Part shown: one piece after another, positions 23,405-35,066 of the stretch
Numbering within the stretch: the stretch's first letter is position 1
Layout of the letters: each line of letters opens with the position of its first letter
Source of the DNA: Gymnothorax reevesii
Lineage: Eukaryota; Chordata; Actinopteri; Anguilliformes; Muraenidae
DNA length: 64,000 bases
NCBI GenBank assembly: GCA_029721435.1
Contig: CM056576.1
Coordinates: 119,959,166-120,023,165 of the forward strand
Reading direction: 5' to 3'
Notes under the pieces: generated by a model
The model's input: the letters and a program-made list of their open reading frames with translations, nothing else
What the model was told of the DNA's origin: nothing
Database searches by the model: none
Translations under genes and position numbers: made by a program

Positions 23405-24545
23405 ATGGTGATTTGGATCACTACAAAAATCGACTGGATTGTTCTTTGAGCCATGCCCTTCCTCTCCAAGAATCTTATTGAAACTTGTTCATGACTTTCT
23501 GAGTAAAGTTGCTTACAGACGGACAAACAGACAAGAAGACTCTGTGAGAAACTGATGGCTAGCCGAGATGTCACTAATCCACAATACTCACTTTGACTTA
23601 TTTCTCTCTTGAACTTTGCTCTAGATTCACCCAAAATAATTGGCGTCAAATGGGTATGTCGTCTGACCTTTTTGTGAGGTTTGATGATGCTTGGTCTTGA
23701 ATTGTGAGCACTAGGCTGGGTCGGACAGAGAGACAAACAAACAAGAAGGCTTTGTTGGAGACCACAATGGCTAGCCAACATTTTTACATTTCAGGTCACT
23801 GAAAGTCAAGAAAACTATGGAAAGGTTGTGCATGTCATTAATGGGTGAGTTTACCCCTTTCCGCTAAAAAGGCTGTGACACCCCTGACATTGAGTTGCCA
23901 TGACACAACTCTGAATAAAAGTCTCTACCATATGAGTTTGGTTTGAAGTGGATCAGACAATCCTGAGGATAGTTAATGTGAGAAAATTATTTCTGAAGTT
24001 ATTTCTCTCTTCAGCTAAGACATTAAGCAAAGTTCTTGCTGCGAGAGACAGGGCGTCATCCTTGTACAAAATGTGAGCAAGCTAGGTAGCTTACAGAAAA
24101 TCAAAGCCTTACAGTTAGCTTAATCACTGATGTAAAACTGAAATGTATAACCTGAGTTGATACAGTGACGTCATTGACCAACTTTGCTGAGCCTGCAAGT
24201 GCAATATGGCACTGCCCATGGTGGTCAATTAATCGAGTTTTTAGACTTTATTTTCTTGGATGCGGATGGTTTAACTGCTCTGAACATGATATTGTTTTGT
24301 TCTCAAGCTGATGTCATTTCAGTTTCTGTTAAACCTTCTTGATGACCTTGACCGTGGCCTCTCACCTTGAACTACCAAGATTGAACCGTTTAGTCCTTGG
24401 ATCTTTGGCTTCTTGCGGTATAGATTTGGTTTGACCAAATATTCTGCCCTTGACTCCATGTTTCTGTCAGTTTCTTGAAGCAAGATATTGGCCAAAATAT
24501 AGTTTGACCTTTTTACCAACTTTGACCTTGACCTTTGTCCTAGAC
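23405..24545. repeat. Degenerate dispersed repeat region
   Basis: ACAGACGGACAAACAGACAAG at 23517 and ACAGAGAGACAAACAAACAAG at 23727, each followed by GGCTAGCC, show a diverged 210-bp duplication. 24340-24545 carries TGACCTTGACC motifs of the same style. Confidence 0.5.
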
Positions 24546-24747
24546 CAGGGGTGTCAAACTGACCCGTAAAAGGGCCAAGAGGCTGCAGGTTTTCAATCCT
24601 ACTGAGCAGAAGCAGACCTCAAACCACTGATTTAATCAACTGATCTCGGCCTGCACAACTGATTATTTGTATCAGGTGTGCTTCTGCATTGTTGGATTGA
24701 AAACCTGCAGCCTCTTGGCCCTTTTATGGGTCAGTTTGACATCCCTG
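24546..24747. mobile_element. hAT MITE with 8-bp target duplication
   Basis: TIRs: CAGGGGTGTCAAACTGACCC followed by AAGAGGCTGCAGG at the left, mirrored by CCTGCAGCCTCTT and GGGTCAGTTTGACATCCCTG at the right. Target duplication TCCTAGAC (24538-24545) against TCCTAGGC (24748-24755), one mismatch. It is inserted within the degenerate repeat that continues on both sides. Confidence 0.95.
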
Positions 24748-25769
24748 TCCTAGGCCATCCAAAACTAAACATCTTTTTCCTCTGGACATATGGCTTCTCT
24801 TGGTATAAATTTCAAGTTGATATATCGAGCAGTGAGGTCGCTTGAATGTTCACAGGCAGACAAACATGACGATCGACAGATTTGTGAAGTTGAGTTTTCA
24901 CTTGTAACTGCCCAACTGAGTAACCAACTAGCCAGACTAGAAAAAAACAAAATAATGAGAAAAAAACAACTGAATAATGAGCTAAAACTGGAAAAATTGG
25001 TTATCAACAAATACAGGTGTAAACATAATCTCTTCGGTGGAGGCTTTAAAGTGTGCATTTTCTGTGAGTACATGTTATACCCCCAATGCATTTGGTTTAA
25101 AATTCACATGGTCTCCAGAGATACCACCAAAGCATAAGTATTGTGAGGATAGTAAAATTCCTTACTTTGTATTTGTTTGGAATTATAATATTATTGTCAC
25201 GATAATAATCTCTAACAGTTTGTTGCAGTCATGGGGATTATTGGTAGGGTGACAAAGGTGATTAGAGTATTGCTGTCAAATCCTCCCTCTTTCTCCCTTT
25301 TTTACCCAGATTCCTTACAGCTGGGCAGTCTTGGGCAGCATCAGGCTGTACGGGCGCTATTAGCATTTAGCTGGAGGGTGAAGAAAATAATTTTTTCACG
25401 ACGCATTGCAAAAACACATTGGAGAGGAAAGGTGCTGATTCAGATATATGCTTCTGTGGTCATGCAGAGATGAGCACATTAGCACATCGATTTCTCCATC
25501 ATCGTCTCTGCGTCTCCAGGCGATAAATGGAAGAAACCACTAATTGCAGATGTTGTTTAAATGCTCACTCTGGGAAGATAAGTATTTGTATGAACCAGTA
25601 TTTTTTGGTTTACTTAAATGTTACATCGCTGTTCAAATTAAGGACATGTTTTAATAGTTCAGGTTACAGTGTTCTTGTAAATGCTGATTGAATTATAAAT
25701 TATTGAGATTAGAGCATGCCATATGATGCTGAATTTTCAAAGTGAGGCAATAGCACACAGTGGAAATAT

Positions 25770-26020
25770 AGATGGATGACAAATTGAAGAAACACTTGAA
25801 TTAATGCATAGACAAACAGTCTAAAATTCAGTTCATTTTCCTGGCATGGTTTTGGTCCATTCATTCCCCTTAAAGGCGGACATAGAAAATCAATGCAGAG
25901 CTATTCTGTATGTTCACCTTCATATCCTGTGATGAAGCATTCCTACCAGACAATGATCCCAAGCATATGCCACACCCTTCAAAGGCACCAGAGCCAACCA
26001 ACTGAACTCATCAGGGCGAT
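25770..26020 (+). pseudogene. Tc1/mariner transposase catalytic-region remnant
   Basis: Near 25945-26005 one frame reads PDNDPKHMPHPSKAPEP. DNDPKH is the hallmark around the second catalytic Asp of Tc1 transposases, and P-S-x-x-P-E matches the region of the third. The upstream GGCATGGTTTTGGTCCATTC resembles the preceding strand. About 250 bp survive, without TIRs. Confidence 0.55.
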
Positions 26021-28957
26021 TTTGTTTCAGAAAAAAATTGCTCTCAGTAACCATCATGTAAGAGTTGTGCCTCCCGCACTGATGATCTGAACGAAGGACG
26101 GGAAGTTGAGGACTGGACTCAGGTGCAAGGATGGACTTGGTCGTATTTATTATGCCTCCTGTGCAGTGGGGAGGCACACATGAAGCAATACAATACAAAA
26201 AGTAAACGAGGTTCCTTACCAATGCTATTAGTAATACAAAACTGGGCTTTAGCTACAGTAACATTGTATTAAGTAAATAGGAAATGTGGTTCCTAAACTA
26301 TAAAGTTAAAGTGCTGGTATCAACAATAAACCACTAAATGAAAGAGTTCAAATATATACATGTGATACGTGGAGAATACGTTTATACAAGACTAGAAATG
26401 CAACACAGGCATGTGGTTTATGAGCCTTCGCAAAAACTAAGTGTGAGGCTCGGTCCTATTATAGCACAATACTACCGCACAGTGGACATGAATAACAGGT
26501 GCATGCGATGATTGCTGAGCTGAAGAATGCGGCCCGGGTCTTAATAGACCAGTGAGTCTGAAGGCTGAAGGCATGACCTTACACATTGACAAAACACCAA
26601 GTGAGGTAATATCTGTTCGGAGAGAGACACTCAGGGTTCTGCAGATGCTGTTCGGTGCTGGTTGGCCCCGACCACCACTCAGAGTGCACCGACCACCCCT
26701 CAGCCTTTCTCGACCGGCACTATTTTATCAAAGACTGCTAGAATGAGCGCATCCAGTGTCCAATAAAACTGCTAGAAACAGTACATAAATGACCCCAAAT
26801 ATGCTACCCCCTTCTATTATTGTCACATGCTGATTAAGGATGTGTTATTTCACCATTTACAAAGCATGACATTTGCTTATGTATGATTCATGAAGACATT
26901 GTGTCTCATTTATGAAGGCATTATACATGCTGTATAAAGCCTTTATAGCAACACTTCATGTAAAGTGTGACCTAGAAATTTTATCTAAAGTATTTGGATA
27001 CAAAATAGGAAAAAAAAAGTTTATGAATATAATATCAATCTATGAAAATTAGAGGCATCTCACATATGCACCATGGAGAAAATCAAAGACTTCCATTGCC
27101 TCTCCATCTCTGCTGACGGAGAGGTAATATTTGCATTCAAATTGTCGCAAAATATTTTCCAGCTCGCATTACATATCATCACCAACTTTCAGATTAAACC
27201 TATGCCCCTCACTGACAAGATCATTCGTGAATAATGTATATTATGCTTCGTAGCTCGTGGAAGGCGGATTGTCAGTTTAGGAGACAGCAGAAATTTTCTG
27301 ACCAGCACTCCCAGCGTCCTGGGCAGAACCCTTGGCACTATATCCCTCAAGGAATGTTTTACACTTGTGCACTCTATGCCATTGTATATAAGCTGATGTG
27401 GCAGCTTCTAAAGGTCCAACACCTTACTAAGCCTGTTAATGTTGATTTTTTTCCATTAATTTGTCACAACAATATTTGTTATATTACACAATATTATTGG
27501 CATTTAGCAAACTTTCCTGAGTAACTTCCAATACAAAGAGGCTTAGCACCAAAAGCCACTGTATGAAATCCAGCTATTAACTGAGCACCGTGTCTACTTA
27601 TTAGCATTTTTTAAAACAAGAGTCTTCTTAAAACAATAAGAAAACAATTCCAAACTTTATTCAAGCTATAATTAAGACTCACTTTATTGAACTTTATTTA
27701 TTGGGGTAATTTGTCCTCTGCATTTAACCCATCCTTTTGTTAGGAGCAGCTCAGCTCTGCAGTTATCATAATACAGTTGATCAGCTCCAAATCGCCCAAA
27801 CTCCTGGCTTTGTTCTCAAACAGTATACACTATGTTTACTTGCCCTTTGAGGCAACAGCTTCTTCAGTCATTCTATTTTTAAGCAAAGGAAAAATAATGA
27901 CAGCTCACAAAGCCAGAGTATTTATACCTACAAACAGCATGTCGACCCATGGCTTTTGTTGATGAAAATGCTAGTATTTTGGCTACATACAGTATTTCCT
28001 CCATGTCTCTAGTCTATTGTATTTGTAACCAACCTGATTTCCTGCCCATCTCATATAGAATCTTTTTTTAACCCTTCAACTTATGAGGTTCACAAAACTG
28101 CGATTAGAATGGAGCTAATTAATATTTCAAAGCTGATGCAGTGGAATCATTTTAAAACATTTGTAAAAGGTCTGTTGTGCTCAGGTGTGAGTCATGGAAC
28201 TGGTCAAACATGCAGCATGCTGATTTATTTAAATCCTCAGAAAACATACTGAGGGGGAGCCCTGATTTGTGTCGAGTCACTTGGGTACAGTGAGAGCAGC
28301 CACAGATAAAATCACAGAAAAAAGCCAGAAGATAGCAGTAAAAGGTAAAATTAACTATGTTCAAAGCATAAATGGAGGAATTTGACTATGATACAAATAA
28401 ATAGATAAAATGAACTAGTATAAGATTAAAAGGAATAAGAGCTGAAATCAATAAAATTAGTAATTAAACCTTGAATTGTTTCAGTGGTATTAATCTTAAA
28501 GCATATTCTCAGTAATTGAGGAAAAATTAGAGAAAGTAGATCTTCCCAACTCTGTGTGAATTTTTTGCCCCTGCTGGTTGAGCCATGTCTGAGGTACAAT
28601 AGCTACCAACATTCCTCCTGTGATCTGGATAAACAGCATACATGTGTCACTTTTGGTAGAAACTGAGTTTAACCTTCATTTTCAGTAATTAAGGGTGATG
28701 AAAATCTTAAAACACCAGCTATTTGTGTCATTTGAACTTTCAAAATCAGGTTTCTATCATTTTTTTCTGTTAGGAAAAGTCCAGAACCTAATAGGTTTTG
28801 TTCAATTGTGAGATCTTAGCCACTGATAAACTAGGTTTTCCCAGATCACAAGATATTCCAAAACAGCCAGGCTAAGAGATGGGAGGTGGTACCTTTTGCA
28901 AAATAACTTTATAAATAAAACCAAATGCTGATCCCTGCTTGATGACATAGCAGGCAA
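26021..28957. other. Mostly unique intron
   Basis: 26090-26760 has a style like fish LTR sequence (AGTTGAGGACTGGACTCAGG), but no TG/CA ends with a target duplication were found. The rest shows nothing. Confidence 0.3.
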
Positions 28958-29491
28958 GACTTCAACTTCAACTTTTATTATGAGCCCAGAGGGCAATTGT
29001 TTGGCAGGACAAAAACTACAACACAACACTAGAAAGGACACTAACAGTACAAAGAACAATACACAGTTCTAACATTAGACAGAATTAAACATTTTTACCC
29101 AAAAATAAATAAAAAGAAAAAAAAATTGTATTAAAAAATGTAAAAAGTAAATAAATGAAAAATTAGGCAAAGTGCATTGCAGCAAAGTGCTAGTGCCTAT
29201 TTATTAACACAGATTTTTGGTACTATAGACAATGGTGTGTCCCATAACTATCTCCAGTAATGAATTGTAATGAAGAGTGATCTAGTGCGTCTAAAGGTTT
29301 TAGAGTGCAACTGGCCGTGAGCCCATAAATAACATCCCCAAAATCCAATACAGAGAGGAATACAGCTTAAAGATTCTTTTTCTTGTGAATAATGGAAAAC
29401 AATATTTATTTCTGACAAGAAAGCCCAAGTTCAATCTCAGCTTTGATAACAGCATGTCGATATTGACTTTAAAAGGAAGTTTTTCCATCAA
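28958..29491 (-). mobile_element. 5'-truncated LINE 3' end
   Basis: On the minus strand the frame 29491-29300 contains KLRLNLGFLVRNKYCF and RKRIFKLYSSLYWILGMLFM, matching the post-palm RT region of fish non-LTR retrotransposons. It is followed by a 3' UTR and a short tail repeat (GTTGAAGTTGAAG) at 28961-28972. 5' truncation is typical of target-primed insertion. Confidence 0.75.
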
Positions 29492-29868
29492 CCCAAATAC
29501 CTTGGTATTTATAGCATTCCACTCTCTCTGCCACGGTCACAAAACACACATCAGGCACACTACATCCTGTGTAAAAACTTTCTTAGCAATCCAAAGAGGC
29601 AAGCCATCGCACAGTTCATCTTGCCATTTCATTTTCATGTGTCCAAAAGGGGTCAAATAAACCCCCAGTGCAGTTTAAAGAATGTATCAGTGAGACCCAT
29701 TTAATACATATGAAACTAACATTGCTTGGAACTTTTTTGAAAGATCAATCACAAAAAATAAAAGAACTAGGCTTATGCCGTCGGAGGCGACGGCTGGGAG
29801 TACATCCCCGAACGCCCCCAATCCTCCAATTCCCCAATCCTTGAGTAGACCTTGAATAGACTTTCATT

Positions 29869-30215
29869 TGAACTTAATTTCAGGTCAATCGGTCAAATGG
29901 TTCTGAAGATATGGCCAAAATGGTAATTTTCCATCACAAAGCACCACCTGATGGCTAAATATTGAACCATACAGGTATGATGTTATCATGTGACACATTG
30001 TGAGGTCATGAACTCGCAGTTGCACATAGTTTTATGTCAATTGGAGAAATAGTTCCAAAGGTATAGCAAAAATGGTGAATTTTATTTAAGCTCCACCTTG
30101 TGTCAAAATTTTGAACCAAACAGGTATAATGTCATTGTGGGACACATCCTCAGGTCATGATCTTTCATTTGCACTTGATTTGGGGTCAATCGGAAAAATA
30201 TTTCCAGAGATAAAA
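29869..30215. repeat. About 145-153 bp tandem units inside the Helitron
   Basis: TTGAACTTAATTTCAGGTCA, TTGCACATAGTTTTATGTCA and TTGCACTTGATTTGGGGTCA recur near 29869, 30022 and 30167 with similar following sequence (ATTTTGAACCAAACAGGTAT type). Confidence 0.8.
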
Positions 30216-30230
30216 ACAGTGATTTTTCCA

Positions 30231-30515
30231 GTTTTTGGCCCCTGGTGGCCAATCTAGAAATAGTAAATTTTCCAAAATCGAATCAGTTCTTCCTCTTTAT
30301 GATACTGACTTAAATGCAAAAGTTGGAATTTCTAATTGAAATATTACGGCGGTTATCGCGTTAACACTGAAATCAGTTTTTGGCCCCTGGTGGCCAATCT
30401 GGACATCGTAAATTGTCCAAAATCGAATCAGTTCTTCCTCTTCATGATACTTACTTATGTGCAAAATTTGGAATTTGTAATTGAAATATTACTGAAGTTA
30501 TCGCGTTAACACATA
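30231..30515. repeat. 147-bp tandem duplication inside the Helitron
   Basis: GGCCCCTGGTGGCCAATCT occurs at about 30236 and 30383. Both copies continue with CCAAAATCGAATCAGTTCTT and end in GTTATCGCGTTAACAC. Confidence 0.9.
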
Positions 30516-30548
30516 ATATCCCCTGGAACGCCATTCGGCATTCGGGGA

Positions 30549-31498
30549 TATAATTATTGTCTCCTCATAAACACTCTTTAAATGGTGAATGCAAAATATT
30601 TCTTGACGTTATAATTCTGATGTCTTAATTATAACATTTAAACTTAGCAATGCCTCCAAATGACAAAATCAGAACATATTCAAATCATTACTCCGTAATA
30701 AAGTCACAGAATTTGCCACCAGATTGATCACAGTGACCTGTGCAATCCAAAAGGTTTCAGGTGCCAAAATGGACGTAAGTCCAGCAAGAAGTAGCTCATC
30801 AAAACGAACTCTACTCTCCACAAAACCTAATTAGATTCATCGCCCATAAGCTGTCCATTTTGATGCTCAATCCTGATATTTATGTTTAATTGATTGGCTG
30901 GCTAGATCTGGAAAACCCAATTTCTTTGAAAATTGTAGCTTAGCAGTTTTAAACTTTGGAAATGCACATTGCGGACAATCAGTTTATTAACCTCAGTAGT
31001 ATAGAGTAGCACCTGGTTTGCTGGAGAGAGAATAGTTGATATTACGTATTTTTATGATTTTGCTTCAGTTCAGTTTGGAGTTACTGATGATGAATGCCTC
31101 CAAGCAATGCCTGGAGTGAAATATGCTTACATCTTGAGCATAAGCCATTACGTGATTGACTACTTGATTCACAGGTTCAATCAATAGTGTCGTAAACGGG
31201 CCCTGATGGACATATTAATGTCTCTCATCTTCTGCACCTCTGGCAAAAGCTACTGTTTGTGTGTCTTGAGATGGGGTGTGGGAAAACATGATGCTTCAAA
31301 ATGATTTTAAAAGATTGTTTTTGACGCAATTCTAGCTGCAACCAAAGCCAAACCCACAGAGCATTCTGGCATTAATATTTGAAAGATAAAAATCAATATT
31401 GCATATAATAATGTGTGATTTGTGGGCACGCTTATATCTAACCTGCATGTTTAATACCTTGCATAGATTGTGTTGATATAGTGCACAAAGCCGAGCCA
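30549..31498. other. Unique intron
   Basis: Nothing recognised. Confidence 0.35.
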
Positions 31499-32254
31499 CA
31501 GTGCCTTGATATCTTCCATTTTTGAATATTGCTCATATTTACATGTTTCAAATTATCCAACTGATTTTAATATAAGACAAAGACAACTTGAGTGAACTCA
31601 CAGTGCAGCTTATAAATGATCATGTAATTTTTGAAGGTAAATAGGTAATTGAAAACCTATATCTGTTAAGGAATGGGTCAGGTGGACACCAGGTGAAGGA
31701 TCCAGGAGGTTTTATTAGGAACCCTGACACAGGGAAGAAGTGGCTCACAGGCCGAAAAGAAACACCTTGCACATGCACTGAACCAGGAGAACCAAGGTAC
31801 TCTGCCAAGGGCAGGGGAAAAACTGAAATACACACTTCCACAAGTGGCTAGATTTAAATAACAAGCTGGCGAAAACACGGAACCAAGACAACGGAGAACA
31901 CTGGACTAAAAATAGAATAGAAATGCTTTGGGTGCTCGAGAACAGAGATTCTCAATGCCGCTTAGATTCAGGTTAACGCGTGCGAAGTCCAGCCTGACCT
32001 CTCTTCCCTCCTCCCAGTTTAAATTCACTTGGGAGGAGGTGGGGATGAGGCAGGCAATCTCAAGGGGAAACAGAAACACGTGGGATTAATAAACAAATTC
32101 ACGAGGACCGGGTAAACAATACTGACTCGAGACAAGACGCTAAGATCAAACTAGACAATTTAGATTAAGATAATCTAAATGTGATGAGTAAAAAGCACCA
32201 CGGGAACAGCAAAGAAAAGCATAGCTTTAAACACAGTTAATCAGGGAAAGCTTT

Positions 32255-32976
32255 AGCCTCCGTTGCAGACATCTTATGGTGTTCGGTTAATTTCCTTCAC
32301 CCCACAATGTCTGTGCGCTCGAGCGAGGTTTTGTGTTCCGTGACGTGATGTGATTGTGCTTGATGAGCCAATCAGAATGCTTGTTATTATCTCTGTCATT
32401 ACTATGGCTTTTCCCTGCAGCTTGTCAAAAATAGTGAAATGGCGGGTGAAGAAACTCCTAAAAAACTTGTAGAAAACGACATTTGTTTTGTGTGTAAAAC
32501 AAAAATCCTCTCAAAAAAAAAAGACAAGATACGTGTGCATGGAAAAGGCAAGCTTGATATCGCTGCAGTAATAAGCTCTGTCATCTCTGTTAACACAGCG
32601 GTATACACAAACGAATTATTCGTCAGCTGAACGGGCTGCTATCGCTTACTTGAAAAAATTTCGAAAATGGAGCAAGAACTTGATGAAAAGCGATCGGAAT
32701 TAAAACTTCTTTATTAAAGCGAAAGGCCCCGAACGAAACGTCTTACAGAATTATTTTCAATATTGAAGTTTTTGCAGATTTTATCCAAAGCTCGAGAGAA
32801 AACATGTTCGCCACCATCCGCCATTTTGGCTTTATCTGTTTCTGCATATATAATTAGCTCCTGGATTTTAGGAGCTAGTTTCTGATTGGTGGAACACAAA
32901 ACCTCGCTCGAGTTTGCAGACGTTGTGGGGTGAAGGAAATTAACCGATCACCAGTAGACGTCTGCAACGGAGGCTA
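32255..32976. mobile_element. Mutator-like element C with captured coding sequence
   Basis: TIRs of about 85 bp begin TAGCCTCCGTTGCAGAC and include TCGGTTAATTTCCTTCACCC and CTCGAGCGAGGTTTTGTGTT in both arms. A perfect 9-bp target duplication, GGAAAGCTT, lies at 32246-32254 and 32977-32985. A 9-bp duplication with long TIRs is the Mutator (MULE) pattern. No transposase is present; the centre holds a coding-like module. Confidence 0.88.
32439..32717 (+). pseudogene. Captured cysteine-containing module with coiled-coil tail
   Basis: The frame from ATG 32439 carries DICFVCKTKIL (C-x2-C), KDKIRVHGKGKLDIAAVI and a T-x-VYTNELFVS end. After TGA (32628-32630) the same frame continues TGCYRLLEKISKMEQELDEK to a stop at 32715. 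The layout (CxxC, basic K-x-R-V-H-G-K, then ELF and CYR followed by a charged helix) resembles an N-terminal zinc-binding module common in uncharacterised fish and cnidarian proteins. One expected Cys near the end is Ser here. The module lies wholly inside the MULE, so transduplication of a host exon or an element's own accessory gene are both possible. Family naming is by memory only. Confidence 0.6.
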
Positions 32977-33055
32977 GGAAAGCTTAGGAAGGAATTTACA
33001 AAAGCTCGCACACGCTAATGAGTTAATTAGGTTAGTTACTGCGTGATGAAATATA

Positions 33056-33859
33056 CTCAGCCAAAATAAAAACTTCACACTCGTTTGGAGGTCGATAAGT
33101 CGAACATACAAGAAATGAGGTTTTAAATAATGAATTTATTTAATTCTGTACTCATTAAAGATGTTGTATCATAAAAATAATGTCCATAATGGAACCAGTT
33201 CCACCGGAAATGCTTTGGACATGTCCAAGAGTAAAACTGGTAAGTTACAACTTGAATAAGTGCAGTGCGCTGGTGATTACGTATGGCTTGGGCAGTCACA
33301 CGATCTCTAAACAATTCATTCCCAGTGGACGTTGCAGTGACAAATCTATTATGCAAATGACATAAGACAATTTGACTGTCTTTTGACGTCACACGTGGGC
33401 TACAAGAACGAGGTCGGTCAGCTGTGGTGCCAGTTTGTTGGAGACGTGTCCGAAGATCATGGATAGTCCGTTGACTGCATCCCATAACCCTTGCAACGTC
33501 AGTGACGGATGTTTCCGTATTCAGCATGCCAGTGGCATGTTCACGCTGAATGTTTGACAGTCATGGCATTGAAAATCACAAATAATTAATTGTAAAAACT
33601 TGTTTTTCCGAGATGTCACTCTAACGTGAGCTCAGTTGCACATCTCTCATATGGTCACGTGACTAGGAACACGAGAAAACATGGTTTTAGCTTAAAGTAC
33701 CCTCGCACGTGCTACGTACCTGAGCACGTCGGAGTTGATGTGTGTCATGATGTCTTTGACAACACATTTACCCCTAGTGATAATAAAAAAACTCTCTTAT
33801 TAAAAGTTTCAAGAAAATATTTACAAATTTATGAGTGTGAAGTTTCTTTTTTGACTCAG
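33056..33859 (-). mobile_element. Tc1-like element D, internally deleted, inside LTR B
   Basis: CTCAGCCAAAATAAAAACTT then CACACTC at the left mirrors GAGTGTGAAGTTTC and TTTTTTGACTCAG at the right, with TA(TA) on both sides. 804 bp, half the intact size. Confidence 0.92.
33123..33527 (-). pseudogene. Tc1-like transposase DNA-binding fragment
   Basis: The minus frame reads SVTDVARVMGCSQRTIHDLR, RLQQTGTTADRPRS and PRVTSKDSQI. This is the first helix-turn-helix, GRPR-like hinge (here DRPRSCSPR) and start of the second helix-turn-helix of Tc1 transposases. VTAQAIRNH follows. The frame then runs into unrelated sequence: the DDE domain has been deleted. Confidence 0.9.
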
Positions 33860-34229
33860 TATATTTACACACCCATACATAAGAGCTGGTTAGTACGGTT
33901 AGTAATGGCCCAATCAGAGAACACAATCACTCAGAGTTTTGCAAGACCCAGAATTAAACACAGGTGGAAGCAATGAATGAAATGCCAAAGCCGAAACCGA
34001 AAGAGGAAACGTGATTGGACAACGAGACTCGGGTATGCAGGCTGTCACACAACATCACTGGAACCAGGTGAGGGGGAATAGGTGGTCAGGCCGCGGGAAT
34101 GGAGCTGTAAGACAAATCAAGAGAGACACAGGGAAAAACGCACAAGCACAAACAAGCACACAGGGCAGAATCATAACAATATCACCAGTGCGAAAAAATA
34201 TTTGCCCCATTAAACCAAATAACTAGTTG

Positions 34230-35066
34230 TGCCTCTCTTGGCAGCAACTGCCACAATGAAACATTCGGATTAACAGACAATGAGCTACATATATCGCTGT
34301 GGAGGAATTGTAGCCCACTTTTGTTTGCAGAATAATTTTAATTTGACTACATTGGAGGGTTTTCATGCATAAACTGCCTGTTTATGGTCATGTTACGGCA
34401 TCTTATTCACATTGAATTTAGGACTTTGACTTAGCCATTCTAAAACCTTCATTTTGATACTTTTGAGCCATTCAGTGGTGGATTTACATGTGTGGTTTGG
34501 ATAATATTCCTGCTGCATAACCCACCTGTGCTTGAGCTTTAGATCACAAACTCATGGCTGGACATTCTCCTTCTGGATTTTCTGGAAGAGAGCAGAATTC
34601 ATGGATCTATCAATTATGGCAAGTTGCTCTGGTTCTGAAGCAGCAAAGCAGCCCCTGACCATCGCAATAATACCACCGCGTTTGTCTGTCGGTATGATAG
34701 GCTTATTATGGAATGCTTTGCTAGCTTTACAACAGTTGTAACAGGACTCATGTCTTCCAAAAAGTTCTACTTCTGATTCATCAGTCCAGAGAATATTATC
34801 TCAAAATTCATGGAGTTTGTCATGAAGATGTTTTTTGGCACGTTGGATGTGCCTTTGTGCTGTTTTTGGTCAGCAGCACGTTGCTGCTCTCCTATTTTGG
34901 CCCAGTCTCTCTTTATGGTGTAATCATGAACACAAACCTGCATGGAGGCAAGCGAGGCCTGCAGTTCTTTAGATACTAGTCTGGTTCTATGGTGACCCCC
35001 CCTGGAAATGTTCTTGATGCGCGCTTGAAAGAGTTTGGTAGGTTGGCCACTCCTTGGTAAGTTCAT
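34230..35066 (-). pseudogene. Tc1-like transposase of element A
   Basis: On the minus strand 35066-34767 reads MNLPRSGQPTKL and RLVSKELQASLASMQVCVHD (second helix-turn-helix). Sequence decayed by frameshifts continues to about 34230. That end matches the DDE tail (WL-SPDLNPIE region, then the stretch coding for ...CRRLI before the inner TIR). Several frame breaks; not functional. Confidence 0.85.

Larger units (their letters stand above)
29767..30548 (-). mobile_element. Non-autonomous Helitron
   Basis: Read on the minus strand it starts A|TCCCCGAATGCCGAATGG (TC at 30548-30547). It ends with the hairpin GCCGTCG-CCTC-CGACGGC, then ATAAGC and CTAG (29770-29767), followed by a host T. That is the Helitron signature: 5' TC, 3' hairpin plus CTRR, insertion between A and T, no TIR-type duplication. 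The 782 bp hold no Rep/helicase. The inside is tandem repeats (next entries). Confidence 0.88.
31664..34178 (-). mobile_element. Solo LTR B, itself carrying two insertions
   Basis: Starts TGTTAAGG, ends TCATAACA (inverted TGTTA/TAACA tips), and is flanked by a perfect 5-bp duplication, ATATC (31659-31663 and 34179-34183). Without its insertions it is about 970 bp. No internal retroelement coding remains, so it is a solo LTR. Minus orientation is inferred because that strand begins TGTTATGATTCTGCCCTGTG, the look of fish LTR starts. Confidence 0.85.

Noticed and set aside
26090..26760. Possible second LTR
   Set aside because: The style resembles fish LTR sequence, but no TG/CA tips with a target duplication could be found.
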